The translations under genes were made by a program, and so were the position numbers. A DNA stretch of 64,000 nt from Dryococelus australis (lineage: Eukaryota; Arthropoda; Insecta; Phasmatodea; Phasmatidae): contig CM056995.1 of the NCBI GenBank assembly GCA_029891345.1, forward strand, positions 218,764,275-218,828,274, in the 5' to 3' direction. Under the pieces are notes generated by a model. It was given only the letters and a program-made list of their open reading frames with translations. It was not told where the DNA came from and did no database searches. Of the stretch, positions 35,941 through 46,861 are shown piece by piece (position 1 is the stretch's first letter; each line of letters opens with the position of its first letter).

Positions 35941-36042
35941 TGTACATCATTGCACCAGTCTCTGGTGTTGGGAGGAAAGCCTCCCAAAGGCATAGCTTGT
36001 TTCTCTCCTCAAGAAAGCAGGTCGCCCATCAGAGCTTTTGGG

Positions 36043-36048
<6 letters not shown>

Positions 36049-36081
<33 letters not shown>

Positions 36082-36096
36082 TGTGTGTGTGTGTGC
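36049..36096. repeat. (CA)n/(GT)n microsatellite
   Basis: (CA)15 followed directly by CGTG and (TG)n forms a small inverted dinucleotide repeat. Confidence 0.9.
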
Positions 36097-36235
36097 ATGA
36101 GCGTGTGTGCTAACAGAGTTATGCCAATAAATTGCCACTCATTGGCAACAATATACAGGAAATTGGAATATTATGAAATCAAATAATTTTTTTATTTACA
36201 AAAGTTTTACATTTTTGGAAGAGAGAATGGAATGT

Positions 36236-39181
36236 TTAGGTTCTATCACATTTATCAAAATGTTTGTCCAATTTGTCGCAAACTTCCTGGTAAAAATTAT
36301 TAAATTTGATTTCGGGAAACAAACTTTTATTATTTTCATACCACATTTGCGCAAATTCCTTTAATTGCCTTTTCGTTGGGCACACATGTTCCTTTACCGT
36401 CGAAAAGAATTTCGAAGTGATGTGTGAATTCAGCACGCATTCTTAATATTTTGCTTCGACATACGAGGGCTTGGTCATGGAAACGGGCCTGTTTGTTTTG
36501 TAAAAGAAAAAAAAAAAACAAATTAATTAGTAACATCGTATTGAGAAGATGAATTCCCATAATATCTTGTCCTGGTGTAAATTCTGGTACACGTCGAGTC
36601 AATAATATGCCACCCAATAGAGGGGTCACCACTGTGATTACCAAGTTCTACCTTGTCGAGCAAGCAATCGACTAGCGAGTTATTCGGATTGAACTGAACA
36701 TATTGACAACTTTTCATAATGGGAAGTAATCGACCCATCACGGCCATGTCCACAACCGAAAGCATTTTCTGTCTGGTATGTATAAGTTTAGCAGTTATCT
36801 GTAATTCGACCTACTTGTTTGAGCACATGGACGTCGTATGCATACATCCTGTGTTACAAAACACTTTGAAGCGGCGGGCATTGAACGAGTCCAACTCATC
36901 GATGCGTACACACATGTTGTGACTCACAGCAACTGATAAGGGATCGTGATCATTGTGTGGGATCTCGGCCAAATTCTACGCGAGATGGCTTGGGTTACCC
37001 GTGTTGTGTAGCTTCAAAAGAGTATCTGAAGAATTTTTTTTCCCGCACCAGTCTTACCGTAAAGTATCAGGGAATTCCGCAACTGATTACCTCAGAAATT
37101 TAAAGATGCCATAAACTTAATTAGAGTGACTATCAAATCCATATGATATTCACCATATAAAATCATGGATACATATCCAATATACACGTGATCCAAGTAC
37201 TTGGTGACTACCAAGTCCTCTTCGGATGTGGTTTGGTACTCTCTTGGGTAGACGTTCAAGTGTTTGTACCGATCGTAAAATTCTTTGAGATGGCGCCACT
37301 CAATCTTTGGCTCAATGTGAACAGGAAGGTGAACTCGCAAATTTTCACAAAATGATCGTAGTAAATTAGCAAGGTCCTTTACGTGATTCATGTACACGGG
37401 TTGGCCAACGTGTTTGATAACAAGTTGATTCATATCATCGTAAATTTTGAAGCGATTTTCACGTAAATATCGAAAAAAAAAATCTATCCGCATAGGAATT
37501 ATGAAACCCCATACGCAACAACCACGAAAAGATGACGAATGCATTACATACGTATCCATCCTCGAACTCGGTCAGCTCAGTGGACGATTCGACTTGCCCT
37601 TCGTCTCCAACCTTCAAGTTTTGCACCACAAATCCGAAATTATCCTCATTGAGTGGCTCGTTTCCATGACCCATTGTGGAAATTGAATTTGACAAGGGCG
37701 ATATTAGAAAACTTGACTCGGGACGATCTGGCTGTGACAACGCAGCAATTATCGGCAAGGAATCTGTAGCCGCAATTTCCGTACCATGATCTTGTTCATC
37801 GTCCAGGTCTCCTTCTCTACCACCAAACCCACTTTGGTTTCTTATGCCATTCTTTAACAAATCACAAAACTGAAGAATGTTTTTCGAGTCGAAAAAAAGT
37901 TGGCCACACCGAGTAGTTTCGGCATGTGTTGTCCAAAAATGGACTATATATGGAGTAACTCGTTTCAGGTTCACCGTGTATTTCTGAGTTAAAATATACA
38001 GCAAGTACACAAACATTTTGAAGACAATTGCCAAATTGGTGCCGGTAATAAGCTTTAAGTTTCCTACAAGTGTTGGAGGCCATTTGTAATTTAGAGTCAA
38101 ATTATTGAATTTAACCACAAAATTTTCATCAATGTTGTCGAGGGGTTTGAAATCAGGTTCGATTAATTCATACTGTTTTGCCACTAGCTTTGAAAATATC
38201 GGGCAGAGTAAAATCACCATCAACTTCTTGTATTGCAACCGCGATAAGAAATATGGAAATTTAAGGTAGATGTTGAAACACAGGTCTTGTATGTGAGGGA
38301 AATGGACCAGTGTGATTATTGGTTTTGGAATGTCGTAACGGTACTTGATAGCCACCAGACACGTCAGGGACGGCGAAGCTGTTTCAAATACATTTAGTAA
38401 TGGGTTAAACACACACCCATTACGAAAGACTTGGTAACCTAGATGGCCAAAAACAGCCTCGTACTCTTATATTTAGAGACTAAAGGACAACTCGCTTTCG
38501 CGAACGATCGAAAACTTTCCATTGCCGAACACCACCACCAAGTTGCCACATCGCTTCGTCAATAAAATGTTTGAAAACAAGAAATTAGTCGCCTTACAAG
38601 CTGTTGCTGACGACAATTTCTTTTTTTTATTCGAGGACGAATCCCCATTATCACCATCACCATCTCGACCATTGGATTCACCAAATATGACGAATTTATA
38701 CACGTTGAACAGGTTTGTCCAGTCGAGAGGTACTTCACATAAAGATGAAAGCAAAAAGTAAAGAGTGTCGGTCTTGTAGAATCCCGCGTACAAGTGATTT
38801 ATTACATTTTCGTGGTTGCACAAACCACTCAAGATGAACTTTGCATACCGGTTCGGGTTGAAAAACTTGAACACACATGTGATCAACTTTATTAAATTTT
38901 TACTGTTGATGTAGCAAATGAGCAATGACAACATGCTCGTCACATAACCACGATTCACCATCTCCGATAAAACAAAGACGAACCAGTCGTACTTTTCTTA
39001 AACGTATCCGATGATGCAGATTCACATAACCGTTTTCATTGAGGATAGTCTTCATCTCCGTCATATTCACATTCACCATAATCTTCATCTGTACTTTGTT
39101 TCGAACCATTTTTGGAATATTTATATTTATGCTGATATTGCTGTTGCTGCTTACCCAAAATCCACTTGTTCCGCCATTCAT
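36236..39181 (-). pseudogene. SF3-type helicase (helicase-primase-like), broken
   Basis: A long minus-strand gene (~980 codons with its damage). The C-terminal ATPase has Walker A LYGKTGAGK (37064-37038), Walker B MCVRIDELD (36915-36889), then a VELQITAKLIHTRQKM strand equivalent to SF3 motif C and ..DMAVMGRLLPI resembling the arginine-finger region. These three motifs in this spacing are those of D5-like/SF3 replicative helicases. The N-terminal part includes a long intact frame (38412-37459) joined in frame across two stops (near 38467) to the frame starting at 38961. Frameshifts lie near 38945, at the A-run 37472-37481, near 37085, and near 36510 where a T/A-run precedes the last ~90 codons. 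The residue after the P-loop Lys is Lys instead of Ser/Thr, within an A-run. Whether it corresponds to baculovirus P143 or to a second nudiviral helicase is open. Confidence 0.65.
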
Positions 39182-39331
39182 TTACTTCAACAATGATGTT
39201 AATGTTTTTAATTTTGATATTATTTGCTTTGCAATAGCACGTTTAGAAAGTGTAGGTTATGTAAAAAAAAGTTTGAATCTTCAGCCAATAAACCATCAAT
39301 GAGCGCATGCATGAAATTTTTCTAGTAATGA

Positions 39332-40854
39332 TCAGTCAATGTCGGGTTGTCGTATCGCCTCCTCGAAACGATCAATCACATACAATTGATTTTACTAAAG
39401 GGGTAAAATTCATGATCGTAAAAACGAACCTGATGTTCGGCACTTCCCAATGCGTACTCGGGAAAGATGAAAAACATCCAATTTTTCCACGTTAAACAAA
39501 GTGTTCTCCAACTTGTTAATCTCAAACTAAAAATTTGCCTCGATCGTGCTGACTATACAATTCGTATATCTTGGTAATAACACTCTCATCGTCACTTTCA
39601 CTTAGACTTTCAAATTTGTGAGTAATTTCTCCAATACACAATACGAAATACTCTGCAATATATTCAAATCCAAACCGGTACTCGGTCGATCCAATGGATG
39701 ACTTTATCCATCCTTCCTTACAATAACCACCAACGTCGTTTCCCGTTTGCACTCGACGGTCATTTGCCGCAATTGATTCCATGTCGTTTCACATTTGCCT
39801 GATTGCCTGAACAATGAACATGTATCGTCTGGTGTATTCATTGGTCTGAGCGAGTTTTAAAGAAAAACTTCTCCCGATGAACCGCAAGTTACGGAAACTA
39901 CGATGGCTTCACCCTCCTTGAAGAGATCGTAAAAGGAAACAAAAGACATGAGCTCATCCTTTAGAGTCCATATATTGATGGGATTTAGTTTTTTGAAATT
40001 ATCATACGTGCTCAGTCATTCGGGAATGTGATTTCGGATGGTGGGCAAGGAACACTGTGCCGGATTGCCCAACACAAACTTGAATGCCAACCCCTCATTT
40101 GATTGTGAGTAGATGTGAGAAAAAATATGGCAAAAAAATACACGCGCTCTAACAAACTCCATCACTATGGGTAGAATTAGGTGAAAGTTGACCTTTTTTG
40201 GACCGATGTGTCACCAGACGACCCCTTGATGTAAAATGGGAGCGTGGCAGCAGTAATGTTCTGGACAAGCTCAATCACACGATCGCAACAAACGAGGTTC
40301 TCTTCGTACGAGTCGAAATTTTGTTCCTTGTCGACGTCAGTCCAAGATTATGCGTTGGTAAGCCAAACTTTTCTTTTGCACAACCAGCCCACAATTGGAC
40401 TCTACTCCACGTTGTTTTTTTGCAGACCAATGAGCAAACACACTGTAACGAAAGATCATAACCACAGGGCAAAATTTCCTGCAGGGTGATTTTACCGAGT
40501 TCACTGGATCCGACAATGGAGATGATTTTGTTTTGATCGTATTTGGCGTCATACCAGCCGACAACTTAAATTATTATGCGATCCGGACTCGCATCTACGG
40601 TTACTTGGCCAATTTCCTCAATGTGTTTGGTCATTTTCCCAATATGTTCCAGCTCCTTGTCCATTTTACTCTAGTCAATAATCTTTTTCATGAAATAAGA
40701 CTTATATCAGAATTCTTACAAACAAGAACGAGACAAAAATGTTGATCGAAGCGGTATACAGGAAAAAATGTGGGCCGTATTCTCTCGCCAGAAATGCAGA
40801 ATACAAACGGTCGACATTATTCCGCAAGTAGTCGTTGGTCTCATCCAACAACAT
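39332..40854 (-). pseudogene. Hypothetical viral membrane protein (~500 codons), broken
   Basis: The gene begins around ATG 40854 (MLLDETNDYLRNNVDRLY) and has a hydrophobic segment soon after (LYTASINIFVSFLFVRILI), suggesting a signal anchor. It then passes through a second frame starting KMDKELEHIGKMTKHIEEIG (about 40664), an ectodomain-like part with several Cys (LPCGYDLSLQCVCSLVCKK), and further pieces to a stop at 39332-39334. At least five frameshifts and four stops interrupt it. One piece (39782-39522) is intact for 86 codons. An anchored, luminal/virion-surface protein is the likely type. No homologue is recognised. Confidence 0.45.
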
Positions 40855-40879
40855 TGACTTGTTGTGTTTGACTAGCAGA

Positions 40880-41435
40880 AAAACAATTTATTTTTTGTCG
40901 TATATACAATGTTACACTGGTTAAAAAAAATGCTTTTTTTTTTTTTTTTAATTTTTACTGATAGATGAGGGGTGGGGGGTGGGGAGGAAATGAAACAACT
41001 ATGTGTCATGAAAAAAAGGAGTTTTTTTTTTAATTGATTGAAAATACATTCGTGATTACAATTTTCATTATATATGCATATTACATTGCCACATTTTAAG
41101 CAGCTGAAAAATGAACCTGTTCCAAAATAATACAATTCGAGCGATGATAAACGTTCTCTATTATCCTGAGCCATGTGTAGCCTATTCTGATCATTTCATT
41201 TGCGCATTCCAAGTATTAATCTCTTCAGCAACTCATCTCGATGTTCTTTTTTCTAAAACAGTCTTTTTGCATTATCCAGCCAAAAATAAAATGGCCCATT
41301 TTTTTTTTTTCATGCATTAATCCTTGTAATCGTATCCGATCGTTTCTGATTGAAATTTGTAAATAACTTTTCGCATATTTACACAAGGTTAATTTTGTCC
41401 ATCGGTGCAAAAAATCCAGGCGTTTCCTTAAAATT
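40880..41435. other. Gene-free gap with T-runs
   Basis: AT-rich DNA with poly-T tracts (40935-40949, 41023-41032, 41298-41310). Small open frames look random. Confidence 0.45.
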
Positions 41436-41637
41436 TTAACAAATAAAATGTAAATATACATTATTAACTGTTTGAAAAAACATTTTTGTAGATTTTGATA
41501 AACTTGCCCAGTTACTCATGGCTCGAATGTTGCTTACATTTACAAATTGACCACTGCTATCATCCCCCTCGTCACCCTCTTCGTCGTTGTTGCTTTCAAT
41601 TACCCACCGCCAAGTGGTTTCGTTTACCGAAATAAGT

Positions 41638-41669
<32 letters not shown>

Positions 41670-42400
41670 CTTCCAATATGCATAATTTCAACTTCCGATA
41701 CTCGAGTGTTAGAAAAACTATCACCGTGGGGTTGTTATATATCTGTGATATATTTTTCTCATCTTTGATGCTCAAATGAATTAATAGCACTGTATAATGT
41801 AGCAGGAAGTTATTTTCTGCGAGTATTTTAAGCATTGATTTTTGGTTTCTGCATCCATCGAAACACGTGGAACACAGGATAAAAAAATCCAATTTTTCGA
41901 TTAAACTCTGATAAAGATTAGCGCAATTACCATTTCTATTGCGATTATTTTCGCCGGCCAACATTAAATGCGACCATATCCACATCAAAGCAGATTTAGA
42001 ACCTCTCCATCCCCTATGCATTTTGGGAGTCATTAAAGTTTCGCCATATTCGGGTACGGTCACATCGATGACCGACTGCTTGTTGAGAACATCCATCACC
42101 ATAGAGATTTTTTTTAAATTTATGTTTAAAATTTCCATTGATGTTTTTTTTTGTTTATTGCGCAACGAATGCAATAAACATTCAATTGCCAATAAAAACA
42201 TTCAATTGCCAATAAAAACATTCAATTGCCAATAAAAACATTCCATCTGAATCTTCAATGTGTTGCAACAAGACTGTAGTGTTGCATAAATGTATAATGC
42301 TGAAAATATCAAAATTGTTTTTGGCGATGTCACAAGCTCTTTGGCAAACTCGGGTTTTAGAAATGGCAAAAATAAATAAATGAGTAATTCCATACATGAT
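41436..42400 (-). pseudogene. p33: P33-like sulfhydryl oxidase (Erv/ALR fold), disrupted by repeat growth
   Basis: FAD-linked sulfhydryl oxidases of this type make disulfides in virion proteins; P33 is a core protein of baculoviruses and relatives. The visible signature is a helix with WIWSHLMLAGENN (equivalent to the LHxxA helix), then LCSTCFDGC with the CxxC pair encoded at 41874-41863, then a LKILAENNFLLHYTVLLIHL segment with the His/Asn positions that bind FAD. The frame is open from 42201 to about 41670. A 29-base T-run (41641-41669) then adds a Lys string and shifts frame before a C-terminal tail that ends at 41436. Upstream a 20-bp unit is present three times (42178-42240) and shifts the frame at the N-terminal side. 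The assignment rests on motif layout and length; a search would confirm it. Confidence 0.55.
42178..42243. repeat. 20-bp tandem repeat, three copies, inside the P33-like gene
   Basis: ACATTCAATTGCCAATAAAA occurs three times head to tail with no differences. The unit length is not a multiple of three and the two extra copies add 40 bp, which puts the sequences on either side out of frame. The identical copies imply a recent expansion. Confidence 0.95.
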
Positions 42401-42454
42401 AAGGTTGGTGATTTTTTTTGTCTTATAAAAAACATTTTTTTTTGCACTCTCGTA

Positions 42455-42485
42455 TATATAAACGTCGGAAATCACAGAGCAGTTA
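42455..42485 (+). promoter_or_regulatory. Core promoter TATATAAA
   Basis: TATATAAA at 42455 is followed about 25 bp later by GCAGTT, an initiator-like sequence. The first member of a duplicated gene pair starts at ATG 42570. Confidence 0.55.
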
Positions 42486-42569
42486 TTCGTGCAGTTGCAG
42501 TGACTGCGAGAAGTTTCCAAGTGATAACTACCTTGACTATTTCCAGCGACGAGGTAGTATTTCAACAAG

Positions 42570-43301
42570 ATGTTTAGTGAACATGGAGCTGAACCTAAAG
42601 TGCATCAACTACAGCCTTTGAATGGTAAACTTGAAGCTGAATCCATACAACGTTCTTCGGGAGACGACTGGAGACATCATCAACAAGTATGGCGTTCAAC
42701 ATGGAATACTGATGGTGACACTGATGATGAAGAAGGAGAGGTACGTTCGACTGATGAAGATGTAAAGGAAACACAAAAGTCTTATATAAAAGAAGAGAAA
42801 AAGTTTTGTATAGGAGAAGAACAAGACTTTGATATAAAGGAAGTGCTAAAATTTAGTTTAAAAAGGAAAAGACAAAGTAGTACCAACAGTAGTGATGGGT
42901 GTTCCGGATCTTCAAGCGACTCTAGTGAAGAGGACAAAAAACCTACTCTAAGTAGAAAAAGGCCAGAAGAAAAATGCAAGCTGTTGGAAAATATTAATTT
43001 GCTTCTGTTTTAGTTGTTGATTTTAAATTTGGCAGATATCATGGGAAAAAAATATCCATTGGAGTTTGGATATGCTACACAATGAGGGTCAAACATTTTG
43101 TATACATCTAGACCCGTTCCATACATACACTTGGTAAAGAGTATGTCTAACGATCTCGAACAAAATCGCAATTTGTACATGAAAGAGTATGGAATACCTT
43201 GGAAAATTAACGAGAAAAACATAAAACTCAAAACAGTTAGTTCAATTTTGAAGGAAGCCTGGAAACAATTTATAATTGTAGCAAATGAAGAGCAGGCTTG
43301 A
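42570..43301 (+). pseudogene. Paralogue A of a duplicated viral gene family
   Basis: ATG 42570 (MFSEHGAEPKVHQLQPLNGK) opens one frame to TGA 43301 (243 codons), broken only by TAG 43011-43013 and TGA 43083-43085. The N-terminal ~145 residues are acidic, Ser- and Lys-rich (SSDGCSGSSSDSSEEDKKP) and probably disordered. The C-terminal ~95 residues carry KKYPLEFGYAT, RPVPYIHL and LYMKEYGIPW. They align with the neighbouring gene at 43568-44143 and more distantly with that at 48964-49719. The pattern (short beta strand with EF/EL, H/R-P-P turn, then a helix ending HGIxW) recalls an uncharacterised protein family often found in arthropod genomes; that link is from memory. Function unknown. Confidence 0.65.
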
Positions 43302-43530
43302 TATTTACAAAAAAAATGAGAGTGCACAGGAAGAAAATAATCATTTGCCACATGAGTGGTTCAAACGGACTTGGAAATATTTGCCAATGCCATTCTAAAA
43401 AAAATATATCTTGGGCCTGTGCCCTACCCATAGTTTGGTTGATTTGGGATATAACTACTAAAGATGTGAAAAGGGCAATGGAAGATTGCAATAAATAATT
43501 TTTTTTTCTGTGCATAAACAAGTGTGTGCA

Positions 43531-43557
43531 TATATAAGGAAAATGCAAAAACTCATT
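43531..43557 (+). promoter_or_regulatory. Core promoter TATATAAG plus TCATT initiator
   Basis: TATATAAG at 43531 is followed by CTCATTTCG, with the initiator A at 43555. The coding start is ATG 43568, so the leader would be only ~13 bases. Confidence 0.55.
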
Positions 43558-43567
43558 TCGTATCGAA

Positions 43568-44143
43568 ATGGACATTGAACAAACACAATCACCCTAGGAG
43601 TGGGCCGAGGACTATGACAAGACGAGCTTCTGGAAAGAAGCTACAATAGAAAATTTGTCATCGCCGGAACTTCTCTGAAAATTCAATCAAGCAATAATTT
43701 TGAACGAAATTCCCCATTTAAACTACATCAAAATATTATCTACGGATGAAATGGATTTGGATCTGGATAAAACGATGGTCATAGAGATTAAATTTGGCGT
43801 TTATGCTGGTGAAAATGTTCCCCTAGAATTTGGATGTGCTACAAAAAAGGGAATTTACATGGCTCATGTTCAAAGACCGGTTCCATTATCATACCTACGT
43901 ACGAGTATGTTGGGTGATTTTGGCCAAAATTTGTACCTTTACCGGAAAATACATGGCATACCTTGGAACCTTCCATGTAACGAACATCATCAGATGATGA
44001 ACATTGAAACAATTCGCAAAAACGTAGACGAAAGTTGGATCCGACACATCGTCGTGAGAGGGGCTCAAAAAATACACTTTCTGATGCAATTGGGGGTGCC
44101 TGCCGAGAAACTTGTAATAGTTTGCAAGGAAATTTCCCATTGA
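43568..44143 (+). pseudogene. Paralogue B of the duplicated viral gene family
   Basis: One frame from ATG 43568 (MDIEQTQSP) to TGA 44143 (191 codons with stop), interrupted by TAG 43595-43597 and TGA 43676-43678 but with no frameshift. Residues in the middle match paralogue A: VPLEFGCATKKGIYMAHVQR, a RPVPLSYLRTSM segment and LYLYRKIHGIPW. After that comes WIRHIVVRGAQKIHFL, a conserved strand-turn-helix (VxG..K..FL) that is also present in the wider family, and LVIVCKEISH at the end. The acidic tail of A is absent, so the pair diverged by loss or gain of the N-terminal region. Tandem arrangement, separate promoters and shared motifs show duplication within the virus. No enzymatic residues can be assigned. 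Confidence 0.65.
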
Positions 44144-44144
44144 G

Positions 44145-44560
44145 TGTGGCACCCGTGGTTTTCACAATCCAAGTGCATATCAACAAAGATGCTTTCTTGT
44201 GAATGTAGATTTTATTTAGAACTATCTTGTCAGAAAATTTAATTCTCAGTATAACAACTCTTGAGTAAAAAATAAATAATTTAATTTTGTAAATGAATCT
44301 GTTTTTGTATGTATATATGCAAATAAATATCTTTTTGTATCTTAAATGAATAAATTTATTTGTAAAATATATATTTATAAAATAAATAACTAAATGAAAT
44401 GACTAATTTTTTTTTAATAATAAGTTATAACCCACCAACAAAAAAATTAATGATTATTCATCTCAGTTATACATTACAAATTTGTCCATGAGAAAAAATT
44501 TCAGATTACAATTATCTTTAAATTGGACAGTTTTTGTACAAATCTAAAAATTGTAATTTA
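44145..44560. other. Gene-free AT-rich gap
   Basis: AT-rich intergenic DNA with no frame of note. It contains repeated AAATAAATAA-type tracts. Confidence 0.5.
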
Positions 44561-44607
44561 AAAATTTGTTCCACAACGACCCATATAAATTACCTTCACA
44601 AATATTT

Positions 44608-45247
44608 ATGGATTTGCCCACTTTTAGTACTGTTATATTTAACGCGGTGATTCACAAAGTGGCCAACTTGTTTTATGTCAATCTGAGTTTATCGACTCGT
44701 TTAAAACTTGAAAACGATGATGAGGGGATTATGTTGGTGTTTAATCCTACAGAAAAAAATAAAGTTTATGAAAATGATGTTAAGATACGTTTTGCGTCGC
44801 ATTTTCGCAAATATTTATGAAAAATTTTCTATTTGCATCACAATCTCATCCCAGACCCCCAACTACACCCCAATCATCACCCAGATACCCACAATCGCAA
44901 GATTCCAACCAAACACACTGAGGCCTAAGATCACCTTTCCCGATACTCCCGCACCTCGCCCACAATCCCAGCATCATCGTTGTGTCTCGGCAACAAACGT
45001 ATTGGAGTCTGTTCCACAAACTCGCATTGACGAAGAGTCGAATCACGGTGATGACGATGATGGCTGCCTGGCTGATGACGAAACCAGAAGGGATGAGAGT
45101 AATTACGTACCATCTGAAGGTTTCAATAAAGAAGAGAGGGTGGGATTACCTTTAATTGATCGTCAAATACCACCCCGTTCCAAAACCATCCACGACAACT
45201 CTGAAATTCATTTATGCCAACCATTCAAACACAATCGTATCGGTTAA
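44608..45247 (+). pseudogene. Hypothetical viral protein with Pro-rich and acidic tail, frameshifted
   Basis: The frame containing ATG 44608 (MDLPTFSTVIFNAVIHK) runs to TGA near 44820. The reading then continues in the next frame (..TPNYTPIITQIPTIARF.., ..HGDDDDGCLADDETRRDESN..) to TAA 45247. The first part looks globular; the second is Pro/Thr-rich and then acidic, as in many virion or tegument-like proteins. One frameshift near 44815 separates them. No family is recognised. Confidence 0.45.
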
Positions 45248-45293
45248 ATCAAAAACACACATACATATATACATATATAGATACACACACACT

Positions 45294-46102
45294 TCATTTT
45301 TCCATATTACCGATTTGAATCAACATTTCATTTTCTGTAACTTCAGTATTTTTAATCATAAAGTAATTCTTGAAAAATTTCAAATGTGCGCTCAATGCGT
45401 TCTTGACACGACCGTACGTGTTTCGAGACAGTGAATTATACTCTAAATGCAGCAATTCCTTGTAGTTAAGATGTTTCTTTCGAAGCAAGTTGAGTTGCCT
45501 CTTCTAATTTATTTTTTTGTATGCAAATTACATAACACAGAAAATCAAAATTGTCTTCATTCAATTTCAACACCAAGAAATTTTTTGGTTTCAAACAGTT
45601 GCTTATTTTTTCTGTACTTTCTTTGGTGTTATTGGTGATTACAACCTCTTTTGCAGTTCGAGCCAATAATTGCCTCTTCATAACTTCCACGTCGTTGGTT
45701 CTTTCTCTGAGTTGTTGTGTCAAATACTCTATGTGATTTTGAAACATGCGTTGTTTACCCTCGCATATGCAAGGGAGAACGTGTTCGTAAATAAAATCTT
45801 GAAAATTTACCGCAAAGGGTATTTTGGGATATATAATTAGTCTGAAATACCCGGTTCGTTGATGATGGTGTGGGGCTACTCGTTGACAATCACAACTGAA
45901 GTTGCATTTGTTGCCAGTTCGTTGATAGTTTTTCTATATTTCTCTTTCACATTATTCGTAATAGCTTTCCTGTTGTTTTCGTATCCCTATAACCCGGCAA
46001 CAGTTTTTGCTTTAAACCATATATTATTTTTCTATCCAAAAGATAAACAATTTTATAGTTGTACAATAAATGCTGGTTTTTCAAATCCAATAACTTAACC
46101 AT
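45294..46102 (-). pseudogene. bro: BRO-family protein (BRO-N domain), broken
   Basis: BRO proteins (baculovirus repeated ORFs) are DNA-binding proteins found in many large DNA viruses of insects. On the minus strand, from ATG 46102, the BRO-N signature appears in order: IWFKAKTVAGL (about 46020), GYENNRKAITNNVKEKY, the INEPGI strand, then RLIIYPKIPFAVNFQDFIYE and HVLPCI (about 45850-45780). The C-terminal half is helical (QLRERTNDVEVMKRQL) and ends near 45294 with LRKKHLNYKELLHLEYNSLS in a different frame. Damage: a stop after AGL, one after IVNE, and frameshifts near 46020, 45843 and 45480. The length (~270 codons) suits a short BRO. It is transcribed opposite to the gene on its left. Confidence 0.75.
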
Positions 46103-46298
46103 TTTCTTATTTCTCGTTGGTAAGAGCACTTTACAGATGCACTGTTTATCGCGAGTTCTCGCGTTCTGATCACTGTTTTAAATGTAGCTGCATATATAGC
46201 CGTAACCCCCCCCCTCCTTTTTTTTTACACTCAGTAAGAAATATACAAAATTATATATATATATATATATAATCTTACATTACCTTTTTTTTTTATGG

Positions 46299-46845
46299 TT
46301 ACATTGAAATAAGGTTGTACACATCGTAGCTCGTAAATTGATTGTTTTTTGTCAGATTATACATCACCCTATCTTTTCTTGTATTGTTGTATAAACCCAG
46401 CACGTGACCTAATTCGTGAATGAGTATCTGTAGGCAAAAAAGAAAGGACCATTTATTATCTTTGTCAAAACATATGCTTTTGTAGGGAGGTAGGGATGCA
46501 TGTGCGCATATTGGACCTTCGCCATCGTATGGGTCTCCATCTCATTGGTCACGGCTGCCAAATTCAATAATGCGACGTATGAATCTTTTCTATTTGTATA
46601 CATAAAGATTTTAGTTTCAAATTGTCAAATTGCCGATTTAACACTTGATAAATTAATTGTGTGTTTTTCAAAATTGATTGATTGTTGAAATATGGAGATA
46701 TTGTGGGAAATAATATTCAAAATTTAATAGGAAATTCATTTTCGCTTCTCTTGTAAATTTCCGGTATAAAGTATTGCATCTCTGTGGAAAAATAAATTAA
46801 AGCTATGATGACCCCGGTTATCCATAGTAATAATAATAATTATTA
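46299..46845 (-). pseudogene. Matrixin-like zinc metalloprotease, broken
   Basis: A hydrophobic signal or anchor segment (WITGVIIALIYF, about 46830-46790) begins the gene, followed by ..EMQYFIPEIYKRSENEFPI. A stop follows at about 46700 and a frameshift at about 46610. Then comes a frame with FMYTNRKDSYVALLNLAA (46612 downward). The catalytic helix ILIHELGHVLGLYNN (HELGH at 46418-46404) lies in another frame and ends at TAA 46299. HExGHxLGL is the matrixin/metzincin zinc site. The third His ligand position reads Asn, and a Met follows at VMYNL, which would be the Met-turn. A perfect-looking acceptor (TTTCTTTTTTGCCTACAG) precedes the catalytic segment, so either a short intron or a T-run frameshift separates the pieces. 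Such enzymes degrade extracellular matrix in some insect viruses. Confidence 0.6.
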
Positions 46846-46861
46846 TATAAATACATGCATG

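Noticed and set aside
42178..42243. CRISPR-like repeat
   Set aside because: Direct 20-bp copies without spacers, inside a coding region of a eukaryotic/viral block.
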